This document shows, piece after piece, positions 1 to 5,139 of a stretch of 6,419 nt of DNA. Where the stretch lies: NCBI GenBank assembly GCA_003161835.1, contig PMNO01000690.1, positions 1 through 6,419 of the forward strand, given 5' to 3'. The position numbers and the translations under genes were made by a program. The notes below the pieces were generated by a model. It saw only the letters and a list, made by a program, of their open reading frames with translations. It had not been told where the DNA came from and searched no databases. This DNA comes from Myxococcales bacterium. GTDB taxonomy: Bacteria > Myxococcota_A > Polyangia > Fen-1088. Position 1 is the first letter of the stretch; every line of letters starts with the position of its first letter.

Positions 1-1755
1 GCCGGGCGGCTGGGGCGGCTGGATCAGCTCGACGTGGTCTGGAACAAGCCGCTGCCGCAGGTGCAGGCGGGTCCTTTCGGGGGCTGGCTGTTCCGCGAGC
101 CCGGCAACGTGCTCTTCGAAGTGGGGCCGCACTCGTTCGCCCACGTCGTGCATCTGGTGGGGCCGCCCCAGCACATGGAGGCGGAAGCCAGCGACCCCGT
201 GCGCCTGCCCAACGATCTCCTGTTCTATCGAAGATGGGAGGCCTCCGGACGAGCGGGCCCAACCGGAGTGCGGCTCCGATTTTCGTTCGCGAACGGTTTC
301 CCGGAGCACTACATCCATGTGCGCGGCTCGACGGCCAGCGCGCTCGTCGACTTCGAGCTCAACTCCTACGTCCTGCGCGAGAACGCGCGCGACCTGCTGG
401 ACTTCGATCGATTCGCGACGTCGCTCCACCAGGCCAAGGAAAACCTGGTCCAGGCCACCACGACGCTGGGCTCGTTCGTTCTCTCCAAGGCGGGGTTGCC
501 CTTCGACGGTGGGCCGTATCAGACCAGCATCACCTCGGCGACCCGGCACTTTTACCGCGGCCTCGGCTCGCTGCTCGATCCGCGCCTGTCGCCTGTTCTG
601 GCCGCCCAGGCCGCCAAGCTCGCCGAGGACATCGTCCGGTCGCCCCGGCTGGTGACACCTCCGCCAAGCTCCCGCGCGGTCCCGGCGCCGGCGCCCTCTG
701 CCGCGCGGGCACCGGTGCCGCCGACCGCGGCCGCGGTGACCGCCACCCCGCCCCCCATCGCCCCGACCGTATTGGTTCTGGGCGGGACCGGCTTCATCGG
801 CCGCGCGCTGGTCAGGCGACTGCGCGCGGAGGGGCTGGGGGTTCGGGCGTTGGTGCGCGATCTGGGCGGCTACGCCGAGCTGCTGGCCGCTGACGGCGCG
901 GAGCTGGTGAAGGGCGATTTTACCGACACTGCCTCGGTGGAGGCCGCGATGTCCGGCATCACGCACATGTGGCATCTGGCTCGCGGCTACGGCCAGACCT
1001 GGGACGACTATCAACGACTGGACATTGAACCCGCGCGGCGGCTCGCGGAGCTGTGCCTGCAGCGCGACGTCCAGCTGCTCTACACCTCGTCGATCGCGAT
1101 CTACAGCGGCGGTCGCGCGACCGACACCATCACCGAGGATACTGCGCCGGGGCCAGGCAACGTCCGCTTCGATCCCTACGCGCGCTCCAAGGTCGCGATT
1201 GAGCGCCTCTTGCTGGAACTGCACCGGTCCCGTCAATTGAAGGTCGTGATCCTCCGGCCCGGAATCGTCATCGGTCGGGGTGGCAGCCCCTACCACTGGG
1301 GCGTTGGAGCCTGGCCCTATCCGTCCATTTGCCGGCTGTGGGGCGACGGAACCACGCCCTTGCCCTTCGTGCTGGTGGACGACTGCGCCGACGCCATGGT
1401 GCTGGCCATGAAGGCCCCCGGAGTGGATGGCGAGAGCTTCAACCTGGTGGGTGAGCCCCGCCTGACGGCCAACGCCTATCTGGACGCCTTCGAACGTCTG
1501 GCCGGCATCAAAGTGCGCCGACTTCCAGTCCCGCCGTGGCAAAGATTCGCGCAGGACATCGCGAAGTACGGGCTCAAGACGCTGTCGGGCGCCGAGCGCT
1601 ATCGGCCGAGCTACGACTACTACGTGGGCATGAGTGGGCGCGCACGTTACGCCCCCGACAAGGCCAAGCGCGTGTTGGGGTGGCGGCCGAGCGACGAGCT
1701 GCCGCACATTGTGCAGGAAGGCATCGCGGTGCCGGTGGCGGAATTTGTCAAATAG
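1..1755 (+). CDS. Gfo/Idh/MocA-type oxidoreductase C-terminal domain fused to an extended-SDR epimerase/dehydratase (5' partial)
   Basis: The reading frame is open from the first base, so the true start lies upstream; a GTG at 34 is in frame but falls inside a conserved strand. Bases 1 to about 650 resemble the C-terminal domain of Gfo/Idh/MocA oxidoreductases: a GPFGGW motif, then a GNVLFEVGPH stretch whose His (130-132) matches the family's conserved G-x-H region. The nucleotide-binding N-terminal domain of this module would be off the left edge. A Pro/Ala-rich linker of about 38 residues (655-768) follows. Next comes a complete Rossmann-fold SDR: glycine motif GGTGFIG (781-801), YTSS (1081-1092) supplying the catalytic Ser/Thr, and YARSK (1177-1191) supplying catalytic Tyr and Lys. 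LRPGIVIG and a C-terminal LGWRP motif are typical of sugar-nucleotide epimerases/dehydratases. By family, both modules do NAD(P)-dependent redox chemistry; the substrate is unknown. The neighbours suggest an activated or lipid-linked sugar. The SDR assignment is strong; the N-terminal one rests on a few motifs. Confidence 0.85.
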   Translation, partial: AGRLGRLDQLDVVWNKPLPQVQAGPFGGWLFREPGNVLFEVGPHSFAHVVHLVGPPQHMEAEASDPVRLPNDLLFYRRWEASGRAGPTGVRLRFSFANGFPEHYIHVRGSTASALVDFELNSYVLRENARDLLDFDRFATSLHQAKENLVQATTTLGSFVLSKAGLPFDGGPYQTSITSATRHFYRGLGSLLDPRLSPVLAAQAAKLAEDIVRSPRLVTPPPSSRAVPAPAPSAARAPVPPTAAAVTATPPPIAPTVLVLGGTGFIGRALVRRLRAEGLGVRALVRDLGGYAELLAADGAELVKGDFTDTASVEAAMSGITHMWHLARGYGQTWDDYQRLDIEPARRLAELCLQRDVQLLYTSSIAIYSGGRATDTITEDTAPGPGNVRFDPYARSKVAIERLLLELHRSRQLKVVILRPGIVIGRGGSPYHWGVGAWPYPSICRLWGDGTTPLPFVLVDDCADAMVLAMKAPGVDGESFNLVGEPRLTANAYLDAFERLAGIKVRRLPVPPWQRFAQDIAKYGLKTLSGAERYRPSYDYYVGMSGRARYAPDKAKRVLGWRPSDELPHIVQEGIAVPVAEFVK

Positions 1756-1761
1756 CCGTGG

Positions 1762-1793
1762 GCGCCTCGCGGTTGTGCCTCGCTCGTGCCTCG
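1762..1793. repeat. Three short direct repeats, GYGCCTCG, one to 1.2 helical turns apart
   Basis: GCGCCTCG occurs at 1762-1769, and GTGCCTCG at 1775-1782 and 1786-1793, giving steps of 13 and 11 bp. They sit just downstream of the first gene's stop and just upstream of a candidate -35 element at 1801. Same-face spacing is what a dimeric or multimeric activator would use. Low sequence complexity in a GC-rich gap is the plain alternative. Confidence 0.35.
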
Positions 1794-1816
1794 GGGGCTG
1801 TTGCCCCGCTAGGGGC
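1794..1816 (+). other. Three-segment alternative hairpin (possible terminator or attenuator)
   Basis: GGGGC (1794-1798), GCCCC (1803-1807) and GGGGC (1812-1816) are separated by the 4-nt loops TGTT and GCTA. The middle segment can pair with either flank, so two mutually exclusive 5-bp stems are possible. No T-run follows, so it is not a canonical intrinsic terminator. It could still end or pause transcription from the upstream fusion gene. Chance pairing in GC-rich DNA is possible. Confidence 0.3.
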
Positions 1817-1828
1817 GGGCGCTATGAT
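1801..1828 (+). promoter_or_regulatory. Candidate sigma-70-like promoter for the 2OG oxygenase gene
   Basis: TTGCCC (1801-1806, four of six matches to TTGACA) and TATGAT (1823-1828, five of six matches to TATAAT) are separated by 16 bp. Transcription would begin near 1835 and leave a leader of about 33 nt before the ATG at 1868. The -10 box stands out against the GC-rich surroundings. If used, the oxygenase is transcribed independently of the upstream fusion gene. This is a prediction from consensus matching only. Confidence 0.4.
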
Positions 1829-1950
1829 CATGGGTTGAGATCGACGTTGACTTCGAAAATTTGAAAGATGACCTCCTTGATCAATCCCCTGGATCGCGAG
1901 TCGTTGCGCAATCGGTTTCGGACTGCGCAGCCGTATCCCCACATGATCAT
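1824..1950. repeat. Cluster of three 8-bp palindromes with a TGATCA core
   Basis: ATGATCAT occurs at 1824-1831 and again at 1943-1950, and TTGATCAA at 1877-1884. The first overlaps the candidate -10 box; the second and third lie in the first 83 bases of the oxygenase coding region. I find only one other TGATCA in the window (5357-5362, inside the flippase gene). The clustering could mark operator sites for a dimeric regulator. It could also be coincidence, since the third copy partly encodes Met-Ile-Ile. Confidence 0.3.
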
Positions 1951-2680
1951 CGACAATTTCTTGGTCCCGGGCGCGGCCGAGGAAATCGCCCGCTCCTACC
2001 CCACGTTCGAGCAGGCGAGCGCGGAAGGGTTCGTGTTCAATTTCGTCAACGAGCAGCGCAAGGTCCAGATCACGGATAGCCAGAAGTTCCCGGAGCCGAT
2101 TCGCCGCCTGAACGAAGCGATCTCATCTCCCGAGTTCTTGGCTGATCTGGAATTCATCACCGGTATTCCGCGGATCGTGGCGGACGAGCAGCTCGTGGGG
2201 GGCGGCATGCATCTCACCGGTTCGGGCGGGCGCCTGGATGTTCACGTCGATTTCAACCTGATCGAGGATCGCAAACTGTTCCGCCGGTTGAACATCCTCC
2301 TGTACCTGAACCCAGTGTGGAACGAGGCCTGGGGGGGACACATCGAGCTGTGGGACAAGGCGGTCAGCACCTGCCACGCGCGTTGCGTCCCGGCCCTCAA
2401 CCGCTGCCTGATCTTCGAGACCAGCCACATCAGCTACCACGGGGTCACCCGCGTCACCGCCCCGGCGGATGTCACCCGCCAGTCGTTCGCCGCGTACTAC
2501 TACACGCGAGAGGCACCACCCAACTGGACCGGGACGGCGCATTCCACGATCTTCCGGGCGCGTCCGGATGAAAAGATGCGGGGTCTGGTTCAGATGCCCG
2601 TCGAACAGCTTCGGCGCAAGGTGGCCGAGCAAGTGGCCCGTTCCAAGAAGTGGGTCAAAGGCTGGATGGGTCTTTCGTAG
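1868..2680 (+). CDS. 2-oxoglutarate/Fe(II)-dependent oxygenase, prolyl-4-hydroxylase-like fold
   Basis: This 270-residue protein appears to be complete and cytosolic, with no signal peptide or membrane segment. The Fe(II) triad is visible as H126-V-D128 (2243-2251) and a distal H191 (2438-2440) in a SYHGVTRV context. R204 (2477-2479), thirteen residues later, is placed to bind the C5 carboxylate of 2-oxoglutarate. WGGHIELWD (residues 155-163) matches the strand between the metal ligands in 2OG-FeII_Oxy_3-type enzymes. The family hydroxylates or otherwise oxidises an unactivated carbon while converting 2-oxoglutarate and O2 to succinate and CO2. The substrate cannot be read from sequence; the locus suggests a sugar, acyl chain or glycan intermediate, but a peptide substrate is possible. 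The ATG at 1868 gives a normal N-terminus, although only a weak purine-rich GAAAG lies directly before it. The gene follows the fusion gene by 112 bp and converges on the GT2 gene. Confidence 0.88.
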   Translation: MTSLINPLDRESLRNRFRTAQPYPHMIIDNFLVPGAAEEIARSYPTFEQASAEGFVFNFVNEQRKVQITDSQKFPEPIRRLNEAISSPEFLADLEFITGIPRIVADEQLVGGGMHLTGSGGRLDVHVDFNLIEDRKLFRRLNILLYLNPVWNEAWGGHIELWDKAVSTCHARCVPALNRCLIFETSHISYHGVTRVTAPADVTRQSFAAYYYTREAPPNWTGTAHSTIFRARPDEKMRGLVQMPVEQLRRKVAEQVARSKKWVKGWMGLS

Positions 2681-2702
2681 GAGGCCGGCCGATCCAAGCG
2701 GG

Positions 2703-2716
2703 GGCTCCGGGGAGCC
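2703..2716. terminator. Weak hairpin in the convergent gap, possible bidirectional terminator
   Basis: GGCTC (2703-2707) pairs with GAGCC (2712-2716) across a CGGG loop in the 48-bp gap between two converging genes. Position suits a shared terminator, but the stem is only 5 bp and neither strand has a T-run. Rho-dependent termination or overlapping transcripts are equally plausible. Confidence 0.25.
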
Positions 2717-2728
2717 GTGCCCTCCCCA

Positions 2729-3703
2729 CTAACGGGCGGCATTCTGTTCGGCTGCGGGGGCGGGTTTCATCAGGTTGCTGACGCTGTAGCGAATGAAATC
2801 CCGCCACAGACGCGGGCGAAACACGACCTTCCGGCGCAGCAGCTTCGATTTCCCGACGAAAACCGCGTATCCGCAGATCCAGGCCAGGTCGCAGGCGGCG
2901 CCGTAGACCGGCCCGTGGTGCTTCACGAAGTATCTGCGGCGGGCCTGAAACCAGTAGGCGGGCATCGGGCGTCCCTGGTCCGCCATTCCCGTCGAGAGCG
3001 AGCCGATGTGTCCGACGCTGGCGCCATCGACGTAGTAGGTCTTCCAGCCGGCCGCGCGCACCCGGCGCGCAAAATCGACTTCTTCGAAGTACAGGAAGAA
3101 TCCCTCGTCGAACAGCATGGGCGATTGCAGGAGCTGGGAACGAATCAGCATGCTGGTCCCCGACACCCAATCGACCGCGCAGGATTCCTCCGGGAAAATC
3201 GAGATCACCTGATCGCGCAACAATCGAGCGACCACGTTGGTCCGGGCGGTGGCTTCGAACTCGCCCCAGAATGACGGAAAGCGAAACGCCTTCAGCTGTT
3301 CCCCGGACGGGCAGTGGATGCGGCCGCCCACCAATCCCGCGTCGGGGTGCCCGTCCATGAACTCAACCATCTTGCGCAAGGCCCCGGCATCCATCCAGGC
3401 ATCCGGGTTCATCACGTAGACGTGCCGGGGAACCGGCGCGGTTGCCAGCAGGAGGCGCACACCCACATTGATGCCGTAACCGTATCCGCCGTTGTGTTTT
3501 GAATCGATCACCGTGACGCGACTGTCCCAGGCGGGATCCGCGAAGGTCGCCGCCAGCCGTTCGAACGAGCCGTCGCGCGAGTCATTGTCGACCACAATCA
3601 CGCGCGGGTCGGAGAAGCCCGCGAGCTCGCGCAACACGGTCGTGACCGCCCCGATGGTGGCCTCGGGGGTCCGGAAATTCACGATGATGGCCGCGACGTC
3701 CAT
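2729..3703 (-). CDS. GT2 family glycosyltransferase, rhamnosyltransferase-like
   Basis: The 324-residue protein has a GT-A fold. Visible are the N-terminal strand AAIIVNF (residues 4-10), the nucleotide-binding VVDNDSRDGS (37-46), HNGGYGYGIN (70-79), the metal-binding NPD in MNPDAW (98-103), WVSGTSMLIR (179-188) and the acceptor-side block FDEGFFLYFEEVDFARR (198-214). This pattern is characteristic of the WbbL-like subgroup that often transfers L-rhamnose from dTDP-rhamnose to a lipid-linked acceptor; the actual donor is not proven. A short hydrophobic stretch near residues 268-284 may touch the membrane, so it probably acts at the cytoplasmic face of the inner membrane. I chose the ATG at 3703 because MDVAAIIVNF is a normal family start. 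A GTG at 3718 would add five residues. It lies 16 bp after the GT4 stop and is very likely cotranscribed and translationally coupled with it. Confidence 0.92.
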   Translation of the reverse strand: MDVAAIIVNFRTPEATIGAVTTVLRELAGFSDPRVIVVDNDSRDGSFERLAATFADPAWDSRVTVIDSKHNGGYGYGINVGVRLLLATAPVPRHVYVMNPDAWMDAGALRKMVEFMDGHPDAGLVGGRIHCPSGEQLKAFRFPSFWGEFEATARTNVVARLLRDQVISIFPEESCAVDWVSGTSMLIRSQLLQSPMLFDEGFFLYFEEVDFARRVRAAGWKTYYVDGASVGHIGSLSTGMADQGRPMPAYWFQARRRYFVKHHGPVYGAACDLAWICGYAVFVGKSKLLRRKVVFRPRLWRDFIRYSVSNLMKPAPAAEQNAAR

Positions 3704-3719
3704 GGTCACCGGTGGCACA

Positions 3720-4934
3720 TCAATCCATCGCTCCCGACCGCACGAAGATCTCGAGAAGGCGCGCCGACTCCCGCCAGGCGTCGTGCAGCTTGGCCACCGC
3801 CGCGGCCCCTGCCCGCCCCATGCGCGCGAGATCCGCCGCGGGTGTCTCCAAGGCCTCTTTCATCGCCCCCACGAGCGCCTCCACCGAGCCGGCCGGGATC
3901 AACCAGCCGTTGACCCGATTTTCGAGGAGTTCGGGAATTCCCGCCACGTAGGTGCTGATGGCCGGCCGGCCCAGCGCCAGCGACTCCATCAACGCGACCG
4001 GAAGGCCCTCGGCGAAACTGGGCAGCACCAGAACCCGCGCACCGAGGAGCTCCTTGCGGACCGTGTCGTTGCTGATCCAGCCCGTGATACGCACCGACGT
4101 TCCGAGGCCCAGATCGGCGATCCGTGCCTCGACCAAGCCGCGCATGGCGCCGTCGCCCGCCAGGACCATCTCGAATGGGACCCCCTGCCCGGCCAAGACC
4201 GCCAACGCGTCCAGTATCAGAAGCTGACCCTTTTGTTCCGCGAGGCGCCCAATGCACACCAACCGTCGATTGTCGGCGATCTCCTGGGGGCCCGCTTCAA
4301 GGAAAGCCGCATCCACGCCGCATCGAACAACGTGAACCTTGTGCCATTCGGGGTGGGGTATCCACCGGAAAATCTGGCTCTTGCCGAACGAGCTCACGAC
4401 AATGACCGCGGACGCCCGTTCGATCTTCTCCGGCAGCGACAGCTCCACTGGATGGTCGAACTCTTCGGGGCCGTGCACCGTGAAACTGTAGGGGGGGCCG
4501 CCCAGCATCCGCGTCAACATGGCCACCGCGGCCGAATTGGTGCCGAAGTGCGCGTGCAGATGGCGCACGCCTCCGGTGGCGCGCAGCCACTGGAGCAACA
4601 GGCAGGCCTCCGCGAGATACACGAGATGGCGCAGGCGCCCGCGATCCGACCGGGCGCCGAGGCGCAGGGTTGCGCGCAACGCCCCGAACCAGGCGCGCGG
4701 ATCGCGCAGCGCTGTGGCCAGCACCACGCGCAACAAGCCGCCCGGACCGGCGCCGAGGATCCCGCGCGTCTTGGCGTGTTCCGCGACATCCGCGGCGTCC
4801 ACCAGGGCCGCCGGTGGTGGGCGGATGGAGAACCGCTCCACGATCACGCCCCGCGCCTCGAGCGCGACAATCTCTCGGCGAATGAAGCTGTGACTGACGG
4901 CCGGATACTGGTTGACCAGGTACGCGACTTTCAT
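3720..4934 (-). CDS. GT4 family glycosyltransferase, WcaL/colanic-acid-type
   Basis: This 404-residue protein has the GT-B fold. The N-terminal domain begins MKVAYLVNQYPAVSHSFIRRE, resembling exopolysaccharide transferases of the WcaL/AmsK kind, and carries HLHAHFG (residues 125-131) and VHGPEEFD (153-160). The C-terminal donor domain has VCIGRLAEQKG (226-236), the retaining-GT4 signature E-x7-E as E309 and E317 in EGLPVALME, then AGIPELLENRVNGWLIP (331-347). By family it transfers a sugar from a nucleotide donor with retention, on the cytoplasmic side; the sugar is unknown. The frame stays open upstream to beyond 5300, so start choice matters. I prefer the ATG at 4934 because it opens directly on the first beta strand; an ATG at 5018 would add a Pro-rich 28-residue leader with no family counterpart that I know of. 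Neither has a clear ribosome-binding site. It is first in a two-gene unit with the downstream GT2 gene. Confidence 0.92.
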   Translation of the reverse strand: MKVAYLVNQYPAVSHSFIRREIVALEARGVIVERFSIRPPPAALVDAADVAEHAKTRGILGAGPGGLLRVVLATALRDPRAWFGALRATLRLGARSDRGRLRHLVYLAEACLLLQWLRATGGVRHLHAHFGTNSAAVAMLTRMLGGPPYSFTVHGPEEFDHPVELSLPEKIERASAVIVVSSFGKSQIFRWIPHPEWHKVHVVRCGVDAAFLEAGPQEIADNRRLVCIGRLAEQKGQLLILDALAVLAGQGVPFEMVLAGDGAMRGLVEARIADLGLGTSVRITGWISNDTVRKELLGARVLVLPSFAEGLPVALMESLALGRPAISTYVAGIPELLENRVNGWLIPAGSVEALVGAMKEALETPAADLARMGRAGAAAVAKLHDAWRESARLLEIFVRSGAMD

Positions 4935-5139
4935 GCCGGGAACGGGGCTCGGGCTGCCCAGCGCACCAGTCGTTTCGGCGAGACGGTCGGCCGGTGTGGG
5001 GGTGGGTGGGGGCGACATTCGTTGTGGATCTACTAACACGAGACACGCGGCGCCTACGACCGCCCCCGCCATGCGCCGCTCGCCCGCCGAGGCCTGGCGC
5101 CCGCCCGCTCCGTCTTTTTCGCGCGAGCCAGATTGATAG
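4935..5139. other. Divergent intergenic spacer between GT4 and flippase genes
   Basis: These 205 bp should hold promoters for both the minus-strand glycosyltransferase pair and the plus-strand flippase. I found no convincing -35/-10 pair on either strand. Notable content is a plus-strand G-rich tract at 4998-5012 (runs of five, three and five G) and an AT-richer island around 5018-5038. Part of the spacer would be coding if the GT4 gene started at 5018. Confidence 0.5.

Noticed and set aside
1847..1852. TTGACT as a -35 element for the oxygenase
   Set aside because: A -10 box 16-18 bp later would fall inside the coding region and no TATAAT-like sequence is there.
2123..2632. Minus-strand 169-codon open frame opposite the oxygenase
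   Set aside because: The plus strand encodes the complete 2OG oxygenase signature; the antisense translation shows nothing recognisable.
3706..4257. Minus-strand open frame in a second frame over the GT4 gene
   Set aside because: Gly/Arg-rich translation without motifs; a shadow of the GT4 coding frame.
3492..5036. Long plus-strand open frame of 514 codons opposite the GT2 5' end and the whole GT4 gene
   Set aside because: It is rich in Arg, Gly, Ala, Gln and Pro with no recognisable domain, while the minus strand carries full glycosyltransferase motifs. GC-rich third positions commonly leave antisense frames open.
4297..5046. Minus-strand 249-codon open frame over the GT4 N-terminal half
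   Set aside because: Arg-rich, no domain, and fully overlapped by the well-supported GT4 frame.
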